A stretch of DNA of 64,000 nt from Brasenia schreberi (taxonomy: Eukaryota > Streptophyta > Magnoliopsida > Nymphaeales > Cabombaceae): positions 5,642,001 to 5,706,000 of the forward strand of contig JAYKKT010000076.1 in the NCBI GenBank assembly GCA_036023115.1. Direction: 5' to 3'. Made by a program: the position numbers and the translations under genes. Shown here piece by piece: positions 36,573 to 48,297 of this stretch. The notes beneath the pieces were generated by a model, which was not told where the DNA came from, ran no database searches, and was given only the letters and a program-made list of their open reading frames with translations. The stretch's first letter is position 1; the number at the start of each line of letters is the position of its first letter.

Positions 36573-36580
36573 TTTACACA

Positions 36581-37302
36581 TCCACGGGCACACAAGGTCA
36601 TCACACAAAGGGAATCAACCCCCTCCCCCGACACCTCACCTACACAAGGGAAAGCACACATATGTGGCTCTACGAGAAAAGTTTCACATTGTGCTTTGCA
36701 ATTTTTTCTAGAAAAGAATAGGTGTGGGATAAGTATGAAAAGATTATCATGCCAATATTAATATGATACTAAAAACTCATAAATAACTCCAGGACTATCA
36801 ATATTCTTCCATACATATACAACTTTAGTATATCTAAAATTGTTGGTTTCATTTTCTCTAGCTAATAAAGTTTGATCAATGACTGAAAGGCAATTTTTAG
36901 AAGTATGTACTAAGTTCCGGGCATTCCTTTTTTTTCTATAGTAAATTTTGGGCATTATTAGTAAGTACATTTACCAGCTAGATTTGTAGGTCATAAATGC
37001 ATGAAATTAACATTATATGGCTCAAGATATCTTTGATTGGCTTCGGTGTTGTGGGTATCTTGATTTTTCTTCTATAGATGCGTGTTGCAGAGAGGCCGCG
37101 CAAGAGAGGTTAAGGGATGTGTGAGAGCCAACCCGTGCATGGTCGTTTAACCTATTAGAGTTGGGGTGAGCAGAAATCTCTTCTGCTGCCATCACCGAGC
37201 TTCACCTTCCACAATCCTTTGAAGCTAGGTGGCATCGCTCTCAAAACGAGTTAGTGTGAAGGCTCTTCTTGTGGCGAATAAGACTCAACATACCATCTCA
37301 TG
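36581..37302. other. Unassigned intergenic sequence
   Basis: No gene or recognised element is visible. Confidence 0.4.
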
Positions 37303-40300
37303 TAGACATAGACGGTTCAGACTAGGCCGGGCAGTTCAACCTGAAACCGAACCAGCCCCAAACCGGATAAAACTGGACCCAGCGGTTTCGGTTCTAGAAC
37401 CGTAATTGGACCGAAACATGTCCTGGTTCGGTTGTGGTTTGTCTATTTGGAAAATTGGCCCGGAATTGGAACCGCTGATTTTGGTTCCGGTTTTATGACG
37501 GTTCTGAATCCGTTTCTAGTTTCATAACGGTTTTTAATCTAGTTTTGGGATAATTTTGGATCCAATTTTGAGCTGTTCGAGATCCAGATTTTGTATGGTT
37601 TTGAACCCGGTTCTGGAGTTGTTCAAGATCAAATTTAGCTATACAATTTAAACTATATATAAGAATCTAATACGATAAGTTATATAAGACTATAAGTTTA
37701 TAACTACATAATATTGTATTGTATTATACATATATGATATATATATATATATATATATATTACATTAAAAAGGGTGCAGTTACATTATAATAAGTATTAC
37801 ATTCATTAATTCATTTATATTTATGTATAATATGTTACATTATAATTTTTTCCCACACTATGCAATAATGTAATTTATGTATTAAACAAACTTTGTTGAG
37901 GTAAGGGATCATCCTTGCATGGTCGGTCCTAAGCCCAAATAACGAAGGAGGGTTGTGTTAAGCTTTCGACGTCCAACATAAAACTTTATCATATTTATCT
38001 ACCACGTATTCTACAAATTATAAGCATTGCATTGGCGACGTAAAGCAGAGCTCGAATACAATGAAAAGTAAGCAAGGGCCTCTACATATTTGCTTGAATG
38101 TAATCAATCAATTGCAAAGAGAGTTCTCACATCATGAACGGGTGTAGGTAAAGAAGTTAGTACTACTACATTATCGCTCGAATGTAGTAAACAAGTTATA
38201 ACTAGGTTCTCCATAGAATGGATGGATATAAGAGGTAAGAAGCTAGTCCTACGTAATAACATTTATATGGTACTTGGAATATCAAAACATTAACCGACAA
38301 GTTAATGGAGGTAGTAGATACTATGATATATTGAGAATACTAGTTTTAAATTATGGTACTCAAGAAACTAAAAGGCTTGAAATTGAGTTAATATTATTAT
38401 AAATAAAGATTTAAAGGATAGTGTTGCACACATACAATGATAAGGTGACCGAATTATGATGGTAAAATTAGTATTAGGAGTAGAGGCTTTAAATATAGTT
38501 TGTGCTTAGGATTAGAATATAGTATAAAGAAGGCTTTTTGGGAGGTGCTAGATAAGGTAATTAAAAGAATTTCACAAAGGGAGATGATTTTTTTTTTTTA
38601 GGAGACTTAAATGGACATGTTGGTAAAGATGTATTAGGATATCAAGGTATTCATGGAAACTATGATTTTTGGATATAAATGAGAAGTTAGGGAGATTTTA
38701 AATTTTGCTATGGATTTTGATCTCTTTATAGCAAAAACAATTTTCAAAAAATGAGATGAGCATTTAATTACTTATAAAAGTTTCTTGTCATAAACACAAT
38801 TTGATTATCTTTTTATAGGAAAAAAGATAAATCATATTGTAAAGATTGCAAGGTAGTTGCAGGAGAAAGCGTAACTACTCAACATTTACTTTTAGTAATG
38901 AATTTGTAGCTAAAAACATTGACAAAGAAGAATAAAGTACATACAACTATTCAAACTAGATGATAGAATCTCAAATGTGAGAAAGAAGATATATTTAAAT
39001 AGAAAGTTTTTCAAGAAGATGCTTGGAATTATGTAGGTACACCTTCTGATATGTGGAACAATATGATTATACATATTATGGAAGTAGCAAAAGATGTGTT
39101 GGGCAAATATAAGGAATGTGTACCGGTACAAAAAGAAGCTTAGTGGTGCAGTGAAGTGGATCAAGATAAAGTAGGTATGTTACAAATTGCATTACCCTAA
39201 GAAGACTAGTGAAACTTGTGATACTCATAAGAATGCTAAGACAGAAGCTAAAAAGGGCCATTAGTGAAGCAATGCTAAATTTTGAAAGAATTTGTATCAA
39301 AAACTTAACTCAAAAGAAAGTGAAAGAGATACTTTTATGTTACTTAAGGATAGAAGTAAGAAAACAAAGGATCTTACTTTTATTATATGCATCAAAGATG
39401 AGGATGAAAAGATTCCAGTGGTGAATGATGATATCAACAATGGATAAAAATTTTATTTTAATAAGCTTTTTAATGAAAATAAAATGCTAGTATTAGTTTA
39501 AGAGAGTTAACAAAATAAAAAAAATGTATATAAATTGCAATTTTTATTGACATATTCAAAAGAATGAAGTCAAAGGGGCTCTTAAATATATGAAGGTTGG
39601 TAAATCATTAGTACCAGACAATATTCCTATAGAACTATGAAAAATCCTAGGAGTGATGGGGCTCACTTGGCTCATAAGACTATTTAATGAAAATGGAGAA
39701 CCCAAAAGATGTCTGAGGAATAGAGAGCGAGTTCACTAATACCCATATATAAGGACAAGGGAGGCATTCAGAATTATTCAAATTATCGAGGTATCAAGTT
39801 AATGAGACACTATAAAATTATGGGGAAAAATTATTGAATGTAGGTTAAAACAAGTATCGAGTACAACAGAAAACCAATTCGGATTCATACCAACAAATCT
39901 ACTATTAAAGCAATTCACCTATTGATACATCTTATTCAACATTTTAGAGCAAAAAAAAGAACCTTTACATGATATTTATTACTCTACAAAAAGCATACAA
40001 TATGGTGCTAAGAGATGTTTTTTAGCGAACCTTGAAAAAGAGAGGCATCTCATTGACGTATATCAATCTTATAAAACACACGTACAATGTTGTAAAAACT
40101 TGTGTGAGGACTCGTGAACGAATGACAAATGCCTTTGAAGTTGGGTTACATCAAAGATCAACTTTAAGTTCATATTTATTTATATTGTCCTTAATAAGTT
40201 AACAAAACATATTCAAGATAAAGTACCTTGGCGTATGTTATTTGTAGATGATATTGTGTTAGTAGATGACTCTAAGGAAAAAGTTAATAAGAAATTAGAA

Positions 40301-42050
40301 CTATGGAGAAAAATATTAGAAAATAAAAGCTTTTGAACTTAGTAAAACAAGGACAGAACATATGGAATGTAAGTTTGATCATTTAGGTACTTTAGATGAT
40401 ATAGAAATTAAGATTGGCACGTAGTACATCCCTCAAAAGGAAAGTTTTAAATACTTAGGATCAAATTTTCAAAGTGATAGAAAAGTTTATGATGATGTTA
40501 TGCAAATAATTAATGTCGATTGATTAAAATAAAGAGGTACATTAGGTATTCTATGTGATAAGAAGATATCATTAAAGGTAAATGGTAAATATTATAGAGC
40601 AACAATTAGACCTGTTATGTTTTATGGTTCTAAGTGGACAGTTAATCATCAACATGTGCAAAAGATGTCTGTAGCAGAAATGAAGATGTTCATATGTATG
40701 AGTGGTAGCACAAGGAAAGACCATATACATAATGAGATTATTACAAATCAATTGGGAATAGCACTAATAGAGGATAAAATTTAGGAAAATCATATAACGT
40801 GGTCTGGACATGTAGAAAGATGAACAAAAGATGCTCCCGTAAGAAGATATGAAAAATTAGATTGTAAAAATGTTAAAAGTGAAAAAGGATGACAACAAAA
40901 GTGTTCGAAAGAAACTATAAAGATTGATCTACTTTATATTGAGTTAACTGCTAGAATGATACATGATACGGCTATGTGGAAACAAAGAATCTATGTAGCC
41001 AATGTCATCTAGTATGAGAAAAGGCTTAGTTGTTTTGTTGTTGATGTATTAATTAAACACTATGTAATAATTAATTTATGCATTAATTAATTTATGTATA
41101 CATAATATATTACATCACAAATTGATATATATATATATATATATTAAATTAATATAATAATGTAATTGTATATGTATATAGCATATTACACATATATAAT
41201 ATGTAATATAATTATATAGTATACATAGTGTATTATATGTAAGTATATAGTATACATAGTATTCATAGCATATTATTGTATACTAGAGTATATTAAATAC
41301 TTATATATAAGACATTATTATACTATTTGCATTATATAATGTAGTAGAGTAGTTATACTATATAATACATTACATATATTATGTATATATATGTAATATG
41401 CTATATACTTACATAGTTACACTATTACATTATGCATATATATTTCTGTATAGTTATAGTTACATTACTATAGTCTACTACATGGTATACATACAATTAC
41501 ATTATATATACATAAATTAATTAATAAATATAATACTTATAGGTTATAAGTTATATATAATAAATTATATAATGTAACTATACATAAATTAATGTAATAT
41601 ATGTATCATGTATGTATAATATGATACATTATATACTAATACTTATAAAATTATATAGTCTTATATAATTTATAGTCTTACACTCTTATATATAGTTTAA
41701 ATTGTTTAATAGTTGCAACTAAATCGGATTCGGATCTGAAACTATCACAAAACCATATTCAAAATCATCAAAAAATTATTCTGAAACTACTGTGAAACCA
41801 GATTCAAAACCTTAAAAAATTGGATCTGAATCCACCCAAAACCAGATCCAGAACCGCCCCAAAATCATATTCAAAGCCATAAAAAAACTTGATCGAGAAC
41901 CACCCATAATTGAATCATGAATCACTCCGAAACAAGATTTGAAACCATCCAAAACCGAATTTGAAACCATTATGAAACCGGAACCAAATTCGAAACGGTC
42001 ATAAAATCGAATCCGAAATCGTCAAACCGAGAACGGAACGGGGCATGTCT
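37303..42050. mobile_element. Large hAT-like foldback element split by an RTE LINE
   Basis: The left end is TAGACATAG after ATCTCATG (37295-37302); the right end is ...GGGGCATGTCT running into TCTCATG. Both arms carry AACCGG/GGTTC words (37310-37630 and 41700-42040). They are inverted copies: AATTTAAACTATATATAAGA at about 37645 pairs with its complement near 41690, and GGTTCCGGTTTTATGACGG at about 37482 pairs with a diverged inverted copy near 41990. The right target duplication seems to have lost bases between two TCT words. Without the LINE the element would be about 1.6 kb, non-coding and AT-rich at the centre. Confidence 0.75.
37891..41043 (+). mobile_element. RTE-type LINE, near full length, inactive
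   Basis: The 5' leader has TTCGACGTCCAACATAAAAC and GCATTGGCGACGTAAAGC. Endonuclease-region blocks start near 38270 (GGTACTTGGAATATCAAAAC). RT blocks run from about 39590, including TTATTTGTAGATGATATTG (the F/Y-ADD active-site box, here VDD) at about 40240. The 3' end is ATGTAGCCAATGTCATCTAG, then AAAAGGCTTAGTTGTTTTGT at 41043. Possible target duplications are ATGTATTAAACA (37878) and ATGTATTAATTAAACA (41044). Many stops and frameshifts are present. It sits inside the foldback element, which is therefore older. Confidence 0.88.
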
Positions 42051-42054
42051 CATG

Positions 42055-42490
42055 TGCCTTAAAAAGGACCACTTAAAAAGTTTTCTAAGTTTGTTTTTCA
42101 TACGAAAACTTTTGTATTGTGAATTATCGCATGAGGTATTGTTACTGTCGAAAATAGGAACCAACCAGCAAAACTAGAGTTAATGGATGCCATTAACAAG
42201 CAATCTTGCTCTGTCTTGCTAACCAGCTTTAAAAACCCCGATTTTCAATCTGGCGACACCTTCAATAGTGTGAACTGCAGTTGATGCAGAAAGCAGATGT
42301 CCTCCTTCTCTACGCAGAAGGTTGATACCTTGGGATATTTTGAGTCGAAAATTAGCGCGATCCCCGTATTGCCGTGACTGTGTTTAGTCTCTTGTAATAT
42401 TCTCAGGCTTTACGATTTTGTTCGCGTACCATCCAGAACTTCCCGTTGGTATTAGTTGCATGTCTAGTAACATCGTGCATTTGCCCTTGA
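42055..42490. other. Unassigned
   Basis: No gene or recognised element is visible between the foldback element and the tandem duplication. Confidence 0.4.
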
Positions 42491-43360
42491 GTTTGTAAAT
42501 ATTCAGTCATAGGAACTCCAATCGGTAACACCTCCTTTCATTACCTTTCCATGCTCAGAACTTGCTTTTATCTGAAACCTTGGAAGCATTATAGTTTCGT
42601 GGGATATTTACAATCATACAGTAAGTCACCATGCTGTTATCATGATACTTTAGGTTCAAAACTTCTGGTTCATGAATCATAATCTACCATAAATCTCAGT
42701 TTTAATAATCAGTTAGGAATTTGCCTCATCTAATATCCTGTGGATTTTGTTCGGCACCGAATTGTGTTTGGCTCCACTCTCGTTCTGGGTTTCTTTGTTT
42801 TGTGTCCGGTGGGCTCTCTACTACATGTGTTATTTTGTACAGAGCCTAAGATTTCTGCCGTAGTTGGATTTGCATACTGACGTCTGTAGTGTGTGTGTAA
42901 AGCTTTCCTACATCGTCCACTTGATGGGTTTGTAAATATTCAGTCATAGGAACTGCAATCGGTAAGACCTCCTCTCATTACCTTTCCATGCTCAGAACTT
43001 GCTTTTATCAAAAACCTTTGAAGCATTATAGTTTTATGGGATATTTAGAATCATACCGTAAGTCATCATGCTGTTATCATGATACTTTAGGTTCAAAACT
43101 TCTGGTTTATGAATCATAGTCTACCATAAATCTCAGTTTTAATATTCAGTTAGGAATTTGCCTCATCTAATATCCTGTGGATTTTGTTCGGCACCGAATT
43201 GTGTTTGGCTCCACTCTCGTTCTGGGTTTCTTTGTTTTGTGTCCGGTGGGCTCTCTACTACATGTGTTATTTTGTACAGAGCCTAAGATTTCTGCCGTAG
43301 TTGGATTTGCATACTGATGTCTCCAGTGTGTGTGCAAAGCTTTCCTGCATCGTCCACTTG
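42491..43360. repeat. 437-bp tandem duplication
   Basis: Unit 1 (42491-42927) and unit 2 (42928 to about 43360) are head to tail and differ at only a few positions. Both contain GTTTGTAAATATTCAGTCAT near the start and CTTTCCT(A/G)CATCGTCCACTT at the end. High similarity implies a recent duplication. The content is non-coding as far as I can see. Confidence 0.95.
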
Positions 43361-44861
43361 CATTCACAGCGTTACACGTGTTCCTGCTTTCAATTTACCA
43401 CCCCTTGGTTGTTTTTTGCAGTTCAGTTTGATGTTCGCTGTTTTCGAAATTGATTACATTTTGTCGCTGATGAGAATCACTTAACTAATCTTCTTTGCTC
43501 TATATCAAGTTCAGATACACCAATATTGTTTCCTATTATTGTTGCTCACCAACCAATTAACTCCCCATCACCGAGCTTTCTACAGTGAGCCCTACAGTCT
43601 CCATCACAGATACCATTGAGGACACTCTTTCCCACCTTAGTCCCTCACCACTTCTACAACCAGCTACCTTAGGACCACCCTTGAAACCCTTAGGTATGAC
43701 AAACTTTAGCCGAAACTTCAGATTAAACTTACCAAACCCTCATCCATATACCTAATACAACGCTAGCCTTACCCTTGACCATATCCCTATATACCCCTAT
43801 GTCTGCGAGCTGGTGTGGCTTTTTGTTGTATTTGGTTTATTAAATACATATAGATTATTAGTTCATCGTTTTAAATAGTTTGAATTCGTTTGATGTTGCT
43901 GTGCCTGTGTGAGTCTTTCGTGATTCCACGCTCTTCTTTCATGACCATTGAATGCTTGAATCCTCTTATTAATTCATAGCTTTTGAGACATTGAACATGT
44001 TGCCGTGAGTTTATTTGTTCAATCCATGCTGGTTTGGGTTCAAAATAAGACTGTATGTTGATATGTTCTCATTTTCATTGATTTGATTTCTACTGCTGCG
44101 ACTTATTCTTGTTTTGGTTTCTATTTAAGTCGATTCTGTTCCAAGTCGTATGCTTCTATCCTTGGATAAGACAGTGTTTCATTCATGATGGGGCACAATG
44201 AAAGAGCAGTAGCTTTTTCTGCACACTGCTAATGTGTTCTTTGGCTTGACAATACTCTGGTCCCTCTTGATTATTGTGAAAGACAGTGGATTCATGACGA
44301 TCACTGTTTTGTGATTTCATAATTATGCATATGATATTTATACAATCCCTATCTGAAAAGCCTTTTGTTGTAGCGGATACATGATGGTGATGAAGTTGTT
44401 TGTCTTGCATCAGTTGTGCTGCATTTCTGTATGCTTGCCTCTTTTTGTCAAATGATACAAGTAGGTGTCTATATAATCGCACCCATTGATCGTGTTGATA
44501 ACATCAGGTCGGTCACTAAATTGCTTTTACTAAAGCCGCATTTGATTCTTTGGAAGTTACGTCGATGATTGACGTTGATTTGTGCTGCTGGCCTGTTCTT
44601 GATTTAGCAGTGCATCATGTAAAAGCCCAGCTTATCGCCGTACATTTGCTGCACGGCATGTGCTTTAGGATCTAAGTTTCTGATTCGTGACAATCGCTTC
44701 AAGATTTTCTTAGTTCGCAAGTCCAGTTGCTTATAGGCTCAGTATCGGTGTTTGGACATCTTTTCTATGGTGTAAATCGTTCCAAATATTTCAATGTTTT
44801 TGGCATAAAATCTTGTCGTATATGAAAAAAAGTTTGGTCATTTCGTTACTTCATACAAGTT
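43361..44861. other. Unassigned, possibly old gene or LTR remains
   Basis: The composition is less AT-rich than the neighbouring transposons, but no frame with family resemblance, splice structure or RNA gene is visible. Confidence 0.35.
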
Positions 44862-45445
44862 AAGATTAGTGCACCTTATATCGTAAAATTGAAATATTTT
44901 AAATACCTATAATCAATTTTTCTAAGCGATCAGAAAATTGATTGAAATATTATGCATAGATTTAATATAAGTTGATTAAAATGGTGAGATGCATTAGATA
45001 TTTTATGTAACAAGAAGATATCATTAAAAGTTGAAAGGTAAATATAATATAGTAGTAATTAAACCTTCTATGTTATATAACTTCAGTTAATCATCAATAT
45101 ATATAAAAGATGTTTGTGATAAAAATGAAGATATTAACATGAATGTGTGATCACATAAAGAAATATTGTATAAATATTGAGATTATTAGCAATAAATTAG
45201 ATGTGACACCGATACATTATATATGAGAGAAATCATTTAAATGGTTTGAACACGTAGAAAGATTATATAAGAAGCTTCAATCAAAAGGTATGAGAAACTA
45301 TATAGTAAAAATATTCAGAGAGGAAGAGGAAAACTACAAAAAATATTGTAAGAAAATAATAAAAAATTATTTAGATTATGTTGAGTTAATTGTTATAATA
45401 GCACATGATCAAGCTCTATGTAAACAAAGAATTCATGTGGCTTAC
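44862..45445 (+). mobile_element. RTE-type LINE, 3' fragment
   Basis: This corresponds to the last ~600 bp of the RTE at 37.9-41.0 kb: GAAATATTTTAAATACCTAT, AAGAAGATATCATTAAAAGT, ATGAAGATATTAACATGAAT and AAACAAAGAATTCATGTGGC occur in the same order. The terminus is separated from it, at 45746-45790. Confidence 0.8.
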
Positions 45446-45745
45446 CATTGGTTTCCCTTGACTTGAAAAACTTGAGACATCCAACCGATCGTCTTTGGTC
45501 ACACCAAGACAAATTACTCAACCGAATCATTGAACCATGTCGGCACAAACAGGTTGGATCAGGTCAGCTCTGAATGCGATTTTGGTTTAAAAAGAAAATC
45601 ATACATGAATTCTTCTTATTTGGATCCAAATGGACACAATTTCATATTTTGGCTATTTTAGAGCAATAAGGTGTTGGATTAAGGTGCGGTTTGAACCATT
45701 GGACTTGTAGCTTCTTGAAATTTTCTGTTGTAATGATTTTTATGA
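45446..45745. other. 300-bp segment interrupting the RTE fragment
   Basis: In intact copies ATCCATGTAGCC runs straight into GACCCCGTCTAG. Here about 300 bp separate the two halves. The segment has no coding sequence, no clear terminal repeats and no clear target duplication, so its nature is unknown. Confidence 0.6.
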
Positions 45746-45790
45746 CTGCCGATCCCGTCTAGTTTGAAAAAAAGCTTAGTTGTTGTTTGT
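45746..45790 (+). mobile_element. RTE 3' terminus, displaced
   Basis: GCCGATCCCGTCTAGTTTG followed by AAAAGCTTAGTTGTTGTTTG is the end of the same RTE copy as 44862-45445. Confidence 0.8.
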
Positions 45791-45930
45791 AATGAGTTTT
45801 TTGACTGAATAGTGATCATGGGTAAGGAAGTATCACATTGAACTATTGGAACCGAGAGGCAATTAATAGATATGGATTTCCTCTGGCAGCACGCTTAGGG
45901 TAATTTACATGATTTATGAATAGGCATGCC

Positions 45931-46347
45931 TAGACATGGCCAATTCGGAACCGATCCACATTTCAAACCAGAACTAGACTGCTCACAAACTGACAGTAAT
46001 CAGACCAAGCTGAAGTTACTCCCGAATCATAACGAGAACTGACGATCCCCTGGTTTGGTAAGAGTTACGGCCCAAGACCTGAACCAGCCTTCTAAAGCCC
46101 ATAGAACCCGCCGGTTCCAACCCGTTATGCTTAAAAGTTTTTAAAAATATCTCAAGCACAACCTAGATCGTTAGCTCAATGACAGTGTGCTCTCACTGTT
46201 GTTATTGGTGGGCAGTTCGACTCCTAGAAGGTGCATGTTCGGCTTGCTCTTGTAACCCAAAAAAAATTTGAAAATCGGGGCGGAGCGTGTTAGGCTAATA
46301 GCTTGGGTTCCAAGTTGCAAACAAACCAAAACCCACGGACATGTCTA
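45931..46347. mobile_element. hAT-like MITE with perfect 8-bp target duplication
   Basis: The terminal inverted repeats are TAGACATGGCC and ...GGACATGTCTA. They are flanked on both sides by the palindromic octamer GGCATGCC (45923-45930 and 46348-46355). The body has the GGAACCG, AACCAG and GGTTCC words typical of this family in the window. There is no transposase. A SINE is embedded in its right half, so the original element was about 300 bp. Confidence 0.88.
46170..46270 (+). mobile_element. tRNA-derived SINE nested in the hAT-like MITE
   Basis: Box A-like GTTAGCTCAATGACAG and box B-like GCAGTTCGACTCCTAG are followed by AAGGTGCATG, a GGCTTGCTCTTGTAACCC tail and an A-rich end. This is the same family layout as the copies at 16.4 and 62.8 kb. 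Confidence 0.75.
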
Positions 46348-46494
46348 GGCATGCCTTTATCTACTGTTTATTGATCATGAAATATCGTTCTGTTGCGAAG
46401 ATGCTTTGGTTTGCTGATAAAATGATATCATGATGAAATATAATGTGCATATGATTTGTTGGATCAATTACATTCTATGTTAGTGGTTATAATG

Positions 46495-46895
46495 CAGCAG
46501 CTTTTACAACTCATGTCATCTCTACATGCCATTGGATTCGATGGACATGATGCCATTTGAAGATCTTCGATTACAATGCTCACCTGGGCAAGGCCCTTCC
46601 AGTTCTGTTCCGAGGTGCACACTCAAAACCCATGAATCCACCGAGTTGAGTCAAGTATCATCCTTGGAACCACTGCAAGCAAAGTTCCGTCCATATATGA
46701 GACGAATTTCTCCCACCGCTACTTGTCTTGCTCTTCCCTTGCTTAGTTAGCGGCCTGATCTTGGTCCTTGGTTAAATTTAAAGAGTGACATTCCCAAAGT
46801 TCCTCAAAATGATTCGGACATGTCATCGAATTGCATGGAAAATCTACAAGTAGTGTCATTTGGTAACGGTCTTAGGCATGCAGCTTGATCTCCTT
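46495..46895 (+). pseudogene. Possible terminal exon remnant, unidentified
   Basis: After an acceptor-like TATAATGCAG at 46498, one frame reads through 46526-46747 with SPGQGPSSSVPRC and KFRPYMRRISPT. It meets a TAG, then continues in the same frame with RPDLGPWLNLKSDIPKV to a second stop near 46889. The amino-acid composition after the first stop looks like protein. I do not recognise the family, and no partner exons were found. Chance is a real alternative. Confidence 0.3.
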
Positions 46896-46989
46896 ATAGT
46901 TTGTTTTCACAAAATCAGATAAAGCGTCCAAGTTGAGAGCATTAATTGTGGACAACTCAAGGACTGTAATTTTTCAAATTGAAAAATAG

Positions 46990-47855
46990 ATCACCTGTAA
47001 TGGCTCTCAGCCCACTCTCCTGCTCACAGTCGTTTCTGTCGTGCGTTGTTTGCTGTTCAGCAACGACTGTTTTGGTCTCTGCGGAAGTATCTTCTTACTG
47101 GACGACGACTTCACTCAAGCACAAGATCAGTCGGCCTCAAGCTCACGCCAAAGGAAGAACAGAATCAGCTCCTGGAATTCACGTGCACTTCAGTTACAGC
47201 AGTGGACACTCACTCTGTTACAACTGAACACACACACTCAGATCCGCCAGTCTTTATCGGCTGCACACTCGGTTGGCTGCTGCTCTTCTTCAGAAGGTCT
47301 TCCGTCTGCACCAAAGGCCTGCACTCCTTCCTACAGCTCCAACCGCAACTGCAGCTTCCTCCAACTCCAAAGTCTTCCACTCTACGGGAACTTCCAGCGG
47401 AGTTATTTCCAGCCGATCTTCAATGTGCTGCAGCAACCTTCTTAAAGAGCTGGCTGTGAACTGATGTAACCGCACACCACTAAAGGGACACCTCGCTGTC
47501 CCATGCTGGTAACCGTTCCCTGCATGTAAGAGACGGTTATTCAATAACCACTCCCTCCAAATGAAGCTCTCGGTTCAAGCATGAACCAGCCAGCAACCGA
47601 CCTAACTAAACATGTCTAACCTATATTACTTGACCTAACTCAACTAAGAACCAACCTTAGTTACAAGACCCAGCTGAACCGGATTACAAGGACTCATACC
47701 CGATCCAAAACCCAAGTTAGACTCAACTACTCACACCACTAGACTTAGTCTACTATGAACCGACACTACACTAAACCAAGTTACAAACACGACTCGACTT
47801 AGCCAAGTTCATAGAACACACCCGAGCTTTACAAAGAACCAAATACAACATGTTA
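46990..47855 (-). repeat. Putative LTR, minus orientation
   Basis: This is a GC-richer block bounded by TGTAATGG on the left and TACAACA on the right in plus orientation, a TG...CA layout. On the minus strand a CTCTTTAAGAAGG word around 47440 could be a TATA-type signal, and 47560-47850 looks like a U3 rich in ACTTAG and CCAAGTT words. Three overlapping long frames at 46979-47464 have low-complexity protein sequence and are not believed. No partner LTR or clean duplication was found. Confidence 0.35.
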
Positions 47856-48297
47856 ATATGTACATGTACAAAGGAGGTTTACATCGACATGTCGTGTGCG
47901 TCTACGATGAAGGGTGACGAAGGATGCGCTCGGATGCGCGCGCTACAGAAATCCTACCTATGACAGACTCATTGTTGGCTTAAGGAAAGCTGGTCATCAA
48001 GTAGAAAACCTAACAAGACTAGCGAACCAGATTATATTGTTGCATATGAATTAAACTGCAACATTATTATTTTTATTGATTTTCTGAAATTTCACGGACA
48101 CAACTAAACGGCGGACTCGTTCTATGCAAAACCACACTTATGCAAAAAAAATTCATTAAAACGTCATAAAGGTGTCGTTTAGTCTCTCTCATTACTTTGA
48201 GAAGTATGACTTTTCTGAGTGATGTAAATCTGGATCTGAATTGGAAGGCGTCCTTACTTTCAGTCCTCTCTGCCCTACACCTGTTAGAGAGAGAGAG
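47856..48297 (+). promoter_or_regulatory. Promoter and 5' UTR region of the CRK gene
   Basis: This is the stretch immediately upstream of the CRK start codon. It ends in a purine run GAGAGAGAG directly before the ATG. No clean TATA box or W-box cluster is evident by eye, so no individual element is claimed. Confidence 0.4.

Noticed and set aside
46979..47464. Overlapping plus-strand frames of 63-137 codons rich in Ser, Gln and Leu
   Set aside because: All three frames are open at once in a GC-richer block, typical of composition bias; an LTR is a better explanation.
48241..48297. In-frame upstream start (TTG) for the CRK
   Set aside because: The ATG at 48298 gives a clean signal peptide at residue 1; the extension would add a non-hydrophobic leader.
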